In this document: positions 17,446 to 26,419 of the stretch, piece after piece
Layout of the letters: each line of letters opens with the position of its first letter
Numbering within the stretch: the stretch's first letter is position 1
Assembly: GCF_012273515.2 (NCBI RefSeq)
Contig: NZ_CP050975.2
Coordinates: 3,348,001-3,412,000, forward strand
DNA from: Streptomyces sp. RPA4-2
Lineage (GTDB): Bacteria; Actinomycetota; Actinomycetes; Streptomycetales; Streptomycetaceae
Reading direction: 5' to 3'
DNA: 64,000 bases
Program-made: the position numbers and the translations under genes
The notes under the pieces: generated by a model
What the model saw: the letters and a program-made list of their open reading frames with translations, nothing else
Told to the model about the DNA's origin: nothing
Database searches by the model: none

Positions 17446-18783
17446 ATGCCCGGAATATCCAGGAAAGTCGCCACCGCACTCGCCGCTTCCGCGTCCCTCG
17501 CCCTGCTCACCAGCGCCTGTACCGGCCAGTCGGACTCCAGCGCGAACGACGACGCCTCCAAGGAGACGACGATCAACTTCTGGCACGCCTGGAGCGCGCC
17601 GGGCGAGGTCCAGGGCGTGAAGACCCTGGTCGCGGGGTTCGAGAAGACGCACCCGAACATCCACGTCAACATCGTCGCCAACATGACCGACGACAAGATC
17701 AACCAGGCGCTGCGTTCCGGCGGTGACAAGGCGCCCGACGTGATCTCCTCGTTCACCACCAACAACGTGGGCAAGTTCTGCTCCTCGGGCGCGCTCGTCG
17801 ATCTCAATCCCTTCTTCAAGAAGGCCGGTATCGACGCGACGACGACCTTCCCGAAGGCGATGAACGAGTACACCCAGTTCGACGGCAACCGCTGCACCGT
17901 GCCGCTGCTCGGTGACGCGTACGGGCTCTACTACAACAAGACCGCGTTCAAGAAGGCCGGGATCACCACTCCCCCGAAGACCTGGTCCGAATTCGAGTCC
18001 GACGCCAAGAAGTTGACCGTCGCCAAGGGCGACTCCTACTCCCAGCTCGGGTTCATGCCGAACTACCACGGCTGGGAGTCGACCACCGAGCACTACTTCG
18101 GCCAGTTCTCCCCCACGTACTTCGACGAGAGCGGCAAGTCCAGCATCGCCAAGGACCCCGCTTTCGAGGCCGGGTTCACCCTCCAGAAGAAGCTCGTCGA
18201 CGAACTCGGCGGCTACCAGAAGCTGGAGAAGTACCGGTCCAAGCTCGGTGACGAATGGGGCCCCAAGCACCCCTTCCACACCGGTCAGGTCGCCATGCAG
18301 CTGGACGGCGAGTGGCGGCTCGGCATGGCCGAGGAGGCCAAGCCCGGCTTCGAGATCGGTGTCGCCCCGCTCCCCGTCCCCGACGACCAGGCCGACCAGT
18401 ACGGCAAGGGCTACATCACCGGCACCATCGCGGGCATCGCGGCCACCAGCAAGAAGCAGAACGCCGCCTGGGAACTGGTCAAATACATGACCACGGACAC
18501 GGACGCCGTCGTCGGCTTCGCCAACGCCATCCACAACGTCCCCTCCACGCTCGCGGCGCTCAAGTCCCCGAAGCTGAAGTACGACCCGCGCTTCAAGACC
18601 TTCCTGGACATCGCCTCGAACCCGAACTCGACGACGACCCCCGCGTCCATCAACGGCGGCACCTACCTCGTGACGATCCAGCAGTTCGGATACGACTACG
18701 AGAGCGGCAAGGCCAAGGATCTGAAGGCAGGTCTCCAGAAGACCGCCGCACAGATCGACACGGACATCGCGCAGGCGAAGTAG
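17446..18783 (+). CDS. csnE: Chitosan-oligosaccharide ABC transporter, substrate-binding lipoprotein CsnE
   Basis: This 445-residue extracytoplasmic binding protein (family 1) starts at ATG 17446 after AGGGAGA. The signal ends in lipobox LTSAC with Cys25 as the lipidation site. The mature protein begins with a Ser/Asp-rich linker, then TINFWHAWSAPGEVQGVKTLVAGFEKTHPNI, typical of sugar binders, and a conserved C-terminal lobe. It delivers substrate to permeases CsnF and CsnG. No ATPase is encoded in the operon, so a shared ATPase such as MsiK is probably used, as is known for several Streptomyces sugar importers. Confidence 0.87.
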   Translation: MPGISRKVATALAASASLALLTSACTGQSDSSANDDASKETTINFWHAWSAPGEVQGVKTLVAGFEKTHPNIHVNIVANMTDDKINQALRSGGDKAPDVISSFTTNNVGKFCSSGALVDLNPFFKKAGIDATTTFPKAMNEYTQFDGNRCTVPLLGDAYGLYYNKTAFKKAGITTPPKTWSEFESDAKKLTVAKGDSYSQLGFMPNYHGWESTTEHYFGQFSPTYFDESGKSSIAKDPAFEAGFTLQKKLVDELGGYQKLEKYRSKLGDEWGPKHPFHTGQVAMQLDGEWRLGMAEEAKPGFEIGVAPLPVPDDQADQYGKGYITGTIAGIAATSKKQNAAWELVKYMTTDTDAVVGFANAIHNVPSTLAALKSPKLKYDPRFKTFLDIASNPNSTTTPASINGGTYLVTIQQFGYDYESGKAKDLKAGLQKTAAQIDTDIAQAK

Positions 18784-18797
18784 GAAGCAGTACGGAC

Positions 18798-19742
18798 ATG
18801 AGCGCCACCTACACCCTGCGCGCCAAGCGACGCCGGGCGGCCCTGAGAACCGCCGCCTTCATGTCGCCCTGGCTGATCGGCTTCGCGGTCTTCTTCGCCT
18901 ACCCGCTGCTCTCCACCGTCTACTTCTCGTTCATGCACTACGACGGCTTCAAACCGCCGACGTGGAGCGGGACGAAGAACTGGTCCTACGTCTTCCAGCA
19001 CTACCCGCTGTTCTGGCCCGCGCTGCGCAACACCCTGTGGCTGGTCCTGGTCATGGTGAGCCTGCGGGTCGTCTTCGGACTCGGCGTCGGACTCCTCATC
19101 ACGAAGATCAAGACGGCTACGGGGGTCTTCCGCACCCTCTTCTACCTGCCCTACCTCGCGCCGCCCGTCGCCGCCACGATGGCCTTCGCCTTCCTCCTCA
19201 ACCCCGGTACGGGGCCGGTCAACTCGATCCTGGAGAAGGTCGGCGTCCCGGCGCCCGGCTGGTTCAACGACCCCAGCTGGTCCAAGCCCGCCCTCACGCT
19301 GCTCGCCCTGTGGGGCATCGGCGACCTGATGGTCATCTTCATGGCCGCGCTGCTCGACGTACCCACCGAGCAGTACGAGGCGGCGGAGCTGGACGGCGCG
19401 TCGGCCTGGCAGCGGTTCCGCTACGTGACGCTGCCGAACATCTCGCCGATCGTGATGTTCGCGGTGGTCACCGGCGTGATCCAGACCATGCAGTACTACA
19501 CACAACCGCTCATCGCCGGGAAGGTCGCCTCGGGCGTCATCCAGGGCGCCGGTACGCAGTTCGAACCCGGCTACCCCGACAAGTCGACGCTCACCCTGCC
19601 CCAGCTCGTCTACAACCTCGGCTTCCAGCGCTTCGACTACGGCTCCGCCTGTGTGGTCGCGCTCGTGCTGTTCGCCCTGTCCATGGTGTTCACCGCGTTC
19701 CTGATGCGGCGCCGGGGCGGTCTCATCCAGGCAGGTGACTGA
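18798..19742 (+). CDS. csnF: ABC sugar transporter permease CsnF
   Basis: This 314-residue permease starts at ATG 18798. It is of the MalF/UgpA type with about six helices. The EAA loop that contacts the ATPase is EQYEAAELDGASAWQRFRYVTLPNISP near residue 195-220. It lies 14 bases after csnE and two bases before csnG, in one operon. Confidence 0.87.
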   Translation: MSATYTLRAKRRRAALRTAAFMSPWLIGFAVFFAYPLLSTVYFSFMHYDGFKPPTWSGTKNWSYVFQHYPLFWPALRNTLWLVLVMVSLRVVFGLGVGLLITKIKTATGVFRTLFYLPYLAPPVAATMAFAFLLNPGTGPVNSILEKVGVPAPGWFNDPSWSKPALTLLALWGIGDLMVIFMAALLDVPTEQYEAAELDGASAWQRFRYVTLPNISPIVMFAVVTGVIQTMQYYTQPLIAGKVASGVIQGAGTQFEPGYPDKSTLTLPQLVYNLGFQRFDYGSACVVALVLFALSMVFTAFLMRRRGGLIQAGD

Positions 19743-19744
19743 CC

Positions 19745-20659
19745 ATGACCCAAGCACCTCAGGTGTCCCGAGTGCTCGACCGGCCGGCGGAGCCGCGGAC
19801 AAGAACCGTCTCCCCCGCCGAACGCACCGCCCGCCGCAGGACGCTCCTGGAGTGGATCGCGGTCCACGCGCTCGGCGTCGCGGCCGCCCTCTTCTTCGTC
19901 CTCCCCTTCGTGTTCGTCTTCCTCACCTCGCTGATGAGCGACACCCAGGCGCTCAGCCGCGACCTGATCCCGCACACCTGGGAGTGGGGCAACTACAAGA
20001 AGGTCTTCGACACCCCGGGCTTCCTCACCTGGTGGAAGAACACCCTGCTGTACGCCGGCGCCGGCACCGTCCTGACCGTCGTGTCGTCGATCCCCGTCGC
20101 CTACGCGCTCGCCAAGTTCCGCTTCCGCGGCCGGAACCTGTCGCTGATGCTGGTCATCTCGATGATGATGCTGCCGCCCCAGGTCGTCATCATCCCGATG
20201 TACCTGTTCTGGGCGAAGCAGCTGGACCTGTCCGGGACCCTCTGGCCGCTGATCATCCCGATGGCGTTCGGCGACGCCTTCTCCATCTTCCTGCTGCGGC
20301 AGTTCCTGATGACCATCCCGAACGAGTACCTCGACGCGGCGAAGGTCGACGGCTGCGGGGACCTGCGGACCCTGCTGAAGATCGTCCTGCCGATGGCACG
20401 GCCCGGGATCGCCGCCGTGGCCCTGTTCCAGTTCTTCTACGCCTGGAACGACTACTTCGGGCCGCAGATCTACGCCTCCGAGAACCCCGGCGCCTGGACC
20501 CTGTCCTACGGCCTCGAATCGTTCAAGGGCGCGCACCACACCGACTGGAATCTCACCATGGCCGCGACCGTACTGGTCATGGCCCCCGTGATCCTCGTGT
20601 TCTTCTTCGCGCAGAAGGCGTTCGTCGAGGGCGTCACGCTCACCGGAGTGAAGGGCTGA
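19745..20659 (+). CDS. csnG: ABC sugar transporter permease CsnG
   Basis: This 304-residue permease is of the MalG/UgpE type, with ATG 19745 two bases after csnF. It has a cytoplasmic N-terminus of about 40 residues, six helices, and the EAA loop NEYLDAAKVDGCGDLRTLLKIVLPMARPG (about 195-225). It pairs with CsnF to form the channel of the oligosaccharide importer. Confidence 0.87.
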   Translation: MTQAPQVSRVLDRPAEPRTRTVSPAERTARRRTLLEWIAVHALGVAAALFFVLPFVFVFLTSLMSDTQALSRDLIPHTWEWGNYKKVFDTPGFLTWWKNTLLYAGAGTVLTVVSSIPVAYALAKFRFRGRNLSLMLVISMMMLPPQVVIIPMYLFWAKQLDLSGTLWPLIIPMAFGDAFSIFLLRQFLMTIPNEYLDAAKVDGCGDLRTLLKIVLPMARPGIAAVALFQFFYAWNDYFGPQIYASENPGAWTLSYGLESFKGAHHTDWNLTMAATVLVMAPVILVFFFAQKAFVEGVTLTGVKG

Positions 20660-20661
20660 CT

Positions 20662-21927
20662 ATGAAACTGGCAGTAGTGGGCGGGGGCTCCACCTACACC
20701 CCTGAACTCATCGACGGCTTCGCCCGGTTGCGGGACACCCTGCCCGTCGAGGAGCTGGTCCTCGTCGACCCGGCCCCCGAACGGCTGGAGCTGGTGGGCG
20801 GCCTCGCCCGGCGCATCTTCGCCAAGCAGGGGCACCCCGGCCGGATCGTCACCACCGACGACCTGGACGCGGGCGTCGAGGGCGCCGACGCCGTACTGCT
20901 CCAGCTGCGCGTCGGCGGCCAGGCGGCCCGCGAGCAGGACGAGACCTGGCCCCTGGAGTGCGGTTGCGTCGGCCAGGAGACGACGGGCGCGGGCGGCCTG
21001 GCCAAGGCGCTGCGCACGGTGCCGGTGGTGCTGGACATCGCCGAGCGCGTCCGCCGCGCCAACCCGAACGCCTGGATCATCGACTTCACCAACCCCGTCG
21101 GGATCGTCACCCGCGCCCTGCTCCAGGCCGGACACCGGGCCGTCGGGCTGTGCAACGTGGCGATCGGATTCCAGCGCAGGTTCGCCGCGATGCTCGGCGT
21201 CGCGCCGGCGGACGTCCATCTGGACCATGTGGGCCTCAACCACCTCACCTGGGAAACCGGTGTGCGCCTGGGTGGCCCCGAGGGCGACAACGTGCTGCCG
21301 AAGCTGCTCGCCGAGCACGGCGACGCCCTCGCCGACGACCTGCGCCTGCCGCGCGACATCATCGACCGGCTGGGCGTCGTCCCGTCCTACTACCTGCGCT
21401 ACTTCTACGCCCACGACGAGGTCGTGCGAGAGCTGCGCACCAAGCCGTCGCGGGCCGCCGAAGTCGCCGAGATGGAACGGGAACTGCTGAAGATGTACGG
21501 CGACCCGTCCCTCGACGAGAAGCCGGCGCTGCTCGCCAAGCGGGGCGGCGCCTACTACTCGGAGGCGGCCGTCGATCTCGCGGCCGCGCTGCTCGGCGGG
21601 GGCGGCAGTCCGTACCAGGTGGTGAACACGTACAACAAGGGCACGCTGCCGTTCCTGCCGGACGACGCCGTCATCGAGGTGCAGGCGGCGGTCGGTCCGC
21701 ACGGGCCTACACCCATGCCGGTGCAGCCGGTGGACCCGCTGTACGCCGGGCTGATGGCCAACGTCACCGCGTACGAGGACCTGGCGCTGGAGGCCGCCCT
21801 GCGCGGCGGCCGCGACCGGGTCTTCCGGGCCCTCCTCAGCCACCCCCTGGTCGGCCAGTACGCGTACGCCGACGCGCTGACCGACCAGCTGATCGCGCAC
21901 AACCGGGAGCACCTCGCGTGGGCATGA
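20662..21927 (+). CDS. csnH: GH4-family 6-phospho-beta-glycosidase-like enzyme CsnH
   Basis: This 421-residue protein starts at ATG 20662, two bases after csnG. Family 4 glycosidases use NAD+ and a divalent metal with a redox mechanism. The NAD-binding loop is VVGGGSTYTPELIDG (residues 5-19). Metal and substrate motifs are NPVGIVTRALL, LCNVAIGFQ and VGLNHLTW. The expected substrate is a phosphorylated disaccharide, probably chitobiose- or chitosan-derived, made after uptake and phosphorylation by the neighbouring kinase. Substrate specificity is inferred from the operon. Confidence 0.85.
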   Translation: MKLAVVGGGSTYTPELIDGFARLRDTLPVEELVLVDPAPERLELVGGLARRIFAKQGHPGRIVTTDDLDAGVEGADAVLLQLRVGGQAAREQDETWPLECGCVGQETTGAGGLAKALRTVPVVLDIAERVRRANPNAWIIDFTNPVGIVTRALLQAGHRAVGLCNVAIGFQRRFAAMLGVAPADVHLDHVGLNHLTWETGVRLGGPEGDNVLPKLLAEHGDALADDLRLPRDIIDRLGVVPSYYLRYFYAHDEVVRELRTKPSRAAEVAEMERELLKMYGDPSLDEKPALLAKRGGAYYSEAAVDLAAALLGGGGSPYQVVNTYNKGTLPFLPDDAVIEVQAAVGPHGPTPMPVQPVDPLYAGLMANVTAYEDLALEAALRGGRDRVFRALLSHPLVGQYAYADALTDQLIAHNREHLAWA

Positions 21928-22937
21928 CCTCATCGGGATCCGAAGCCGGGACGGCCTCCGGGTCCGGCCCCGTGGGTCCGGTGCTCGCCATCGACGCGGG
22001 GAACAGCAAGACCGACGTCGCGGTGGTCGCGGCCGACGGCACGGTGCTCGCCACCGCGCGCGGCGGCGGGTTCCGGCCGCCGACGGTCGGTGTCGACGTG
22101 GCCGTGGACGCGCTCGCCGAAGCGGTCGGCCGGGCCTTCGCCGACGCCGGGATCGACTCGGTCGCCCATGTCTCGGCGTGTCTGGCCAACGCCGATCTCC
22201 CGGTGGAGGAAGAGCAGTTGGCGGACGCGCTGCGGGCGCGTGCGTGGGGCGCCGGCGTGGAGGTGCGCAACGACACGTTCGCGATCCTGCGCGCGGGGAT
22301 CGCGGAGCCGCGCGGGGTCGCCGTGGTGTGCGGCGCCGGTATCAACTGCGTCGGCATGCTGCCCGACGGCCGTACCGCCCGCTTCCCCGCGCTGGGCCGC
22401 ATCTCCGGGGACTGGGGCGGGGGTTGGGGGATGGCCGAGGAGGCGCTGTGGCACGCGGCGCGGGCCGAGGACGGACGCGGCGGTCCGACCGCGCTGACCC
22501 GCACGCTGCCCGGCCACTTCGGGCTCGACTCCATGTACGCGCTGATCGAGGCGCTGCACCTCGAACACATCGGACAGGCGCGGCGGCACGAGCTGACGCC
22601 GGTGCTGTTCGCCACGGCCGTGGACGGGGATCCGGTGGCCCGTGCGCTCGTCGACCGGCTCGCCGACGAGGTCGTCGCGATGGCGACGGTGGCGCTGGCG
22701 CGGCTGGACCTCATGGACGAGGAGGCTCCCGTCCTGCTCGGCGGCAGCATTCTCGCCGCGCGCCATCCCCAACTCGACGACCGCATCCGCGAACTGCTCT
22801 CCGAGCGGGCCCCCAAGGCCGTCCCCCAGGTGGTCACGGCCCGCCCCGTGCTCGGCGCCGCGCTGCTGGGTCTGGATCACATCGGTGCGGCGGGCGAGGC
22901 CCACGCCCGCGTACGGGGGTTCTACGAGGGTTCCTGA
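21924..22937 (+). CDS. csnK: BadF/BcrA-type sugar kinase CsnK
   Basis: This 337-residue protein starts at ATG 21924, overlapping the csnH stop (ATGA); an in-frame GTG at 21918 is an alternative. The phosphate loops are LAIDAGNSKTDVAVV (about 15-30) and VVCGAGINCVG; the adenosine-region motif is PVLLGGSILAA. The fold is that of N-acetylglucosamine/glucosamine kinases of the BadF/BadG superfamily. It probably phosphorylates imported glucosamine oligomers or monomers for CsnH. It is the last gene of the csn operon. Confidence 0.85.
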   Translation: MTSSGSEAGTASGSGPVGPVLAIDAGNSKTDVAVVAADGTVLATARGGGFRPPTVGVDVAVDALAEAVGRAFADAGIDSVAHVSACLANADLPVEEEQLADALRARAWGAGVEVRNDTFAILRAGIAEPRGVAVVCGAGINCVGMLPDGRTARFPALGRISGDWGGGWGMAEEALWHAARAEDGRGGPTALTRTLPGHFGLDSMYALIEALHLEHIGQARRHELTPVLFATAVDGDPVARALVDRLADEVVAMATVALARLDLMDEEAPVLLGGSILAARHPQLDDRIRELLSERAPKAVPQVVTARPVLGAALLGLDHIGAAGEAHARVRGFYEGS

Positions 22938-22950
22938 GGTCACCCGCCCC

Positions 22951-23022
22951 CGGGGGCTGCCGCCCCCGGACCCCCGCATCGGCCTGAACGGCCTCGTCCT
23001 CAAGCGCCGGACGGGCTGGAGG
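22951..23022 (+). repeat. Dispersed Streptomyces intergenic repeat, copy A
   Basis: A G/C hairpin (GGGGGCTGCCGCCCCC) is followed by a block ending CTCAAGCGCCGGACGGG and CTGGAG. Copies with the same order occur at 23048-23120 and, inverted, at 23507-23580. It begins 14 bases after the csnK stop, so it may also act as a terminator. Confidence 0.75.
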
Positions 23023-23047
23023 ATGTGGGCCTGCGCTCGGCACATAC

Positions 23048-23126
23048 CTGGGGGCTCCGCCCCCAGACCTCCGTTCGGCCTCAAGGGCCTCGTCCTCAAA
23101 CGCCGGACGGGCTGGAGATGCGGGCC
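23048..23126 (+). repeat. Dispersed intergenic repeat, copy B
   Basis: It has the same structure as copy A, hairpin GGGGGCTCCGCCCCC then the conserved block. Bases 23089-23126 are the exact reverse complement of 23502-23539 (38 bp). Confidence 0.8.
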
Positions 23127-23191
23127 GGCGCTGGACAGTTCCGGTCCGGCCGTCGGCCTCGCAGCCCGTCTGCCGGCCTTGCAGTCAGGCC

Positions 23192-23226
23192 GTCGGCGGT
23201 CGGCTGTCGGCTGTCGGCTGTCGGCT
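23192..23226 (+). repeat. Five GTCGGCT/G heptamers
   Basis: Five tandem heptamers (GTCGGCG once, GTCGGCT four times) immediately precede the main heptamer array, one base out of its phase. The shared period suggests one origin. Confidence 0.75.
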
Positions 23227-23234
23227 TTCAACGC

Positions 23235-23493
23235 CAGGCCTCAGGCGTCAGGCGTCACGCCTCAGGCCTCAGGCCTCAGGCCTCAGGCCTCAGGCCCCAG
23301 GCCTCAGGCCCCAGCCGTCAGGCGTCACGCCTCAGGCCTCAGCCGTCAGGCGTCAGGCCCCAGGCCCCAGGCCTCAGCCGTCAGACATCAGGCCTCAGGC
23401 CTCAGGCCTCAGGCCTCAGGCCTCAGGCCTCAGGCGCCAGCCGTCAGGCGGCACGCCTCAGCCGTCAGGCGCCAGGCCTCACGCGTCAGCCTT
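23235..23493 (+). repeat. Array of 37 in-phase degenerate heptamers
   Basis: Every seven bases a unit related to CAGGCCT occurs, without a single out-of-phase base over 259 bases. Variants are CAGGCGT, CACGCCT, CAGCCGT, CAGGCCC, CAGACAT and a few others. Longest runs of identical CAGGCCT are four and six units. A period of seven is not codon-compatible and no ribosome-binding site is associated, so this is non-coding. It lies between arms of a 38-bp inverted repeat. Confidence 0.9.
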
Positions 23494-23501
23494 TCAGCGC
23501 G

Positions 23502-23580
23502 GGCCCGCATCTCCAGCCCGTCCGGCGTTTGAGGACGAGCCCTTCGGGCGATGCGGGGGTCCAGGGGGCGGCAGCCCCTT
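23502..23580 (-). repeat. Dispersed intergenic repeat, copy C (inverted)
   Basis: This is the inverted counterpart of copies A and B. The outer 38 bases (23502-23539) pair perfectly with 23089-23126, enclosing 375 bases with the heptamer array. No gene is found in 22938-23819. Confidence 0.8.
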
Positions 23581-23819
23581 GGCGGGGTCCGGGGCGGAGC
23601 CCCAGGTACGGCCACCAGCGGCAAGGGAACCGAACGGATACCGAACGCGTATTCATGGTCAGGGGATCCCGCGGAGCGCCCCGTCGTAATCCGAACAAGA
23701 TCCAGTCAAGGCCTGTGCGGATGTCGGCCCCGGCGGCGATACTTGCGGCCGTGCACCTCCCCTCGCGCTCCCGCGCGCGCGGGGGACGGTGACCGACGGA
23801 TGACCATGGGGGAGGTCAC

Positions 23820-25274
23820 GTGACACACCCGCCGCAAGGCAGCACGGCACCACCACGGCCCACGGCCGCGACCACGGTGCCGGCCGTCCCGCCGCAGTCC
23901 GGCTCCCCCGCACCGCCGGGGAGACCGCCTGTGACGGGCCCGGACGCGATGCCCGCGCGCCGCACGGCCTGGGCCGAGGGCGTCGACCGGCTGCGCGCCG
24001 CGGCGACGACGGAGCCGGGCAGGCTCCGTATCATCGGCGCCGTACTCGCCCTGCTGGTCGTCGCGTTCGGCGCGGTCACGGCCTGGCAGACGACGGAGCG
24101 TTCGGCGGCCGCGGATGACGTGCTGCACAGCAGTCAGCCGCTGAGCGCCGGCGCGGCGGACATCTACCGCTCCCTCGCGGACGCCAACACCGCGGCCTCC
24201 AGCGGCTTCCTGGCGGGTGGCCAGGAGACGGCTGCCTCCCGCGACCGGTACGAGAAGGACATCCGGACGGCGGCCCAGGGCCTGATCACCGCCGCCGCCA
24301 GTTCCGACCCCGGCTCCCCCTCCGCGCACACCATCACGCGGCTCAACCAACTGCTGCCCGAGTACAAGGGCCTGGTCGAGCGGGCCCGTGCCAACAACCG
24401 CCTGGGCTACCCGCTGGGCGGCGCCTATCTGCGGTACGCGAACGAGAAGATGCAGGGGGAGATGCTCCCGGCCGCCAAGGACCTCTACGAACGGGAGAAC
24501 ACGCGGCTGAGCGCCGACTACGCGGACGCCAAACCGTACCCGTGGGCGGCCATCGGCCTCGGCGTGCTGGTGCTGGCGGGACTCGCCTGGGCCCAGCACC
24601 GCCAGTACCGGCACACGAACCGGGTCCTGAACCAGGGCATGGTCGCCGCGACCGCCGCCTCGACGGTCGTCCTGCTCTGGCTCGTGGTCGGCCACACCGT
24701 GGCCCGGGCCGAGCTGAACGCCTCGTACGACCACGGCGTCCGTTCGCTGAACGTCCTGCACGACGCCCGGATCGCGTCACTGAACGCCCGGGGCAACGAG
24801 AACCTGACGCTGGTCAGCCGCGGTGCCGAGACCAAGGAGGTGTCGCCCACCGAGGTCGTGGACCGGTACGACTACGACTTCCAGCAGGACATGAAGACGC
24901 TCACCAAAGGTCTGGCCCTGGCGGCGGACCTCGCCGACGACAAGGCGGGCGAGACCCCCGTGACCGCGGCGACCGGCAACATGAAGGTCTGGAAGGCCCG
25001 TCACCTGGACGCCCGCAAGGCCGACGACGACGGCAACTACCAGGGCGCGCTGGACAAGGTCATAGGCGCCAAGGGCGCGACGGGCGAGTGCTTCGACGGC
25101 GTCGACACCAACCTGGCGCTGGCACTGACGCACGAGGAGAGCGAGTTCAAGCGGGCGGCGGGCGACGGCCTGGGCGCGATGACCGGCCTGCCGGCCGGCG
25201 CGGCGGCCCTCGCGGTGCTGGCCGCCGCGGGCGCGCTGCTGGGCATCGGGCGCAGGCTTTCGGAGTACCGGTGA
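23820..25274 (+). CDS. Four-helix membrane sensor, GlnX-like
   Basis: This 484-residue protein starts at GTG 23820 after GGGGGAGG. A Pro-rich cytoplasmic tail (1-68) leads to helices at about 70-90, 240-256, 273-295 and 457-477. This gives two extracytoplasmic domains: 91-239 is a helical, four-helix-bundle-like sensor, and 296-456 includes GATGECFDGV. The layout and its place directly before a GlnH-like binding protein and PknG match mycobacterial GlnX, which relays amino-acid sensing by GlnH to PknG. Sequence identity cannot be measured here; the assignment is by topology and gene order. Confidence 0.75.
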   Translation: MTHPPQGSTAPPRPTAATTVPAVPPQSGSPAPPGRPPVTGPDAMPARRTAWAEGVDRLRAAATTEPGRLRIIGAVLALLVVAFGAVTAWQTTERSAAADDVLHSSQPLSAGAADIYRSLADANTAASSGFLAGGQETAASRDRYEKDIRTAAQGLITAAASSDPGSPSAHTITRLNQLLPEYKGLVERARANNRLGYPLGGAYLRYANEKMQGEMLPAAKDLYERENTRLSADYADAKPYPWAAIGLGVLVLAGLAWAQHRQYRHTNRVLNQGMVAATAASTVVLLWLVVGHTVARAELNASYDHGVRSLNVLHDARIASLNARGNENLTLVSRGAETKEVSPTEVVDRYDYDFQQDMKTLTKGLALAADLADDKAGETPVTAATGNMKVWKARHLDARKADDDGNYQGALDKVIGAKGATGECFDGVDTNLALALTHEESEFKRAAGDGLGAMTGLPAGAAALAVLAAAGALLGIGRRLSEYR

Positions 25275-25288
25275 AAGGGGGATCGGCG

Positions 25289-26305
25289 ATGACCGCACGG
25301 CGCCTGAGGGCGAGTCTGAAGGGCTGGGGCGGCGTGGGAGCGATGGCCCTCGCCCTGGTCGTCACCACCGTCTTCGCCCTGCTCCTGCCGCTGAACACCG
25401 CCCGTGGGGAGGGCGGTGCGGGCATCGGCGGCCAGGGAGTGGCGCGGGCCACCCAGGCGAAGGCCGACGCGTGCACCGACAGCACCGCCCAGGACAAGAG
25501 CCCGGCCCCGTCCGGTGACGAGAGCGGCGACGCGATCACAGCCATCAAGGAGCGCGGCTATCTGTCGGTCGGCGTCGACCAGAACAGCTACCGCTGGGGC
25601 TACCGCGATCCGAACAGCACGAAGAAGAGCAGTGACCTGGAGGGCTTCGACATCGATCTCGCGCACGAGATCGCCAAGGAGATCCTCGGCAGCCCGGCCG
25701 CGGTCCGGTTCCACGCCATCCCCACCAACCAGCGCGTCCCGGCGATCAAGAACGGCCAGGTCGACATGGTGGTCCGCACCATGACGATCAACTGTGCCCG
25801 GCTGAAGGACGTCGCGTTCTCCGCCCCCTACTTCGTCACCGGCCAGCAGGTACTGGCCCCGAAGGCGTCGGCCATCGAGGGCTACGACGCGTCACTGGCG
25901 AAGCAGCGGATCTGCACCGCGTCGGGATCCACGGCCCACGAGAAGCTGGCCGCCGACCAGAAGGTGGGCAAGCTCGCCTCCTCCGCCGACATCTCCACCA
26001 CCGTGCCGAACCAACTCGACTGCCTGGTAAGGCTGCAGCTCGGCCAGGTCGACGCCGTGGTGACCGACGGCGCGCTCGCCGCGAGCCAGGCCGCGCAGGA
26101 CCCGACGGTCGAGCTGAAGGGCAGCACCTTCACCACCGAGTACTACGGCGTGGCGATGAAGCGGGGCGCGGAGGATCTGGTACGCCGGGTCAACCAGGTG
26201 CTGGTGGACTACGTCAAGAGCGGTGGCTGGCAGGCCTCGTACGACAAGTGGCTGTCCCCGACCCTGGGCGCGGACTCGCCGTCGTCGAAGCCACCCACGA
26301 CGTGA
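25289..26305 (+). CDS. Amino-acid binding protein, SBP family 3, GlnH-like
   Basis: This 338-residue protein starts at ATG 25289 after AAAGGGGG; GTG 25271 overlaps the previous stop and would shift the ribosome site into the coding region. Residues 13-35 form an uncleaved or signal membrane segment without a lipobox Cys. From about residue 80 the family 3 fold follows (AITAIKERGYLSVGVDQNSYRWGYRD, LEGFDIDLAHEIAKEILG, VDMVVRTMTINCARLKDVAFSAPYF). Such proteins bind glutamate, aspartate or related amino acids. No ABC permease is adjacent, so it probably acts as a sensor for the membrane protein upstream. Confidence 0.85.
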   Translation: MTARRLRASLKGWGGVGAMALALVVTTVFALLLPLNTARGEGGAGIGGQGVARATQAKADACTDSTAQDKSPAPSGDESGDAITAIKERGYLSVGVDQNSYRWGYRDPNSTKKSSDLEGFDIDLAHEIAKEILGSPAAVRFHAIPTNQRVPAIKNGQVDMVVRTMTINCARLKDVAFSAPYFVTGQQVLAPKASAIEGYDASLAKQRICTASGSTAHEKLAADQKVGKLASSADISTTVPNQLDCLVRLQLGQVDAVVTDGALAASQAAQDPTVELKGSTFTTEYYGVAMKRGAEDLVRRVNQVLVDYVKSGGWQASYDKWLSPTLGADSPSSKPPTT

Positions 26306-26419
26306 CACCGGCGGACACCTCGAGGCGAGCCGCGGGGGCGACCGAGCTGATACGACTGGAGAGTTACCCCGGCGCACCGGACGGGCGCGCGGGACACGAC
26401 CGAGAGCGAGAGGTGATCG

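Noticed and set aside
16167..22937. N-acetylglucosamine (Ngc-type) or cellobiose importer
   Set aside because: The combination of ROK regulator, GH4 enzyme, BadF-type kinase and the AGGAA/TTCCT operator in this order matches csnR-K better. Substrate remains inferred.
23235..23493. CRISPR array
   Set aside because: Units are seven bases with no spacers and no cas genes; it is a minisatellite.
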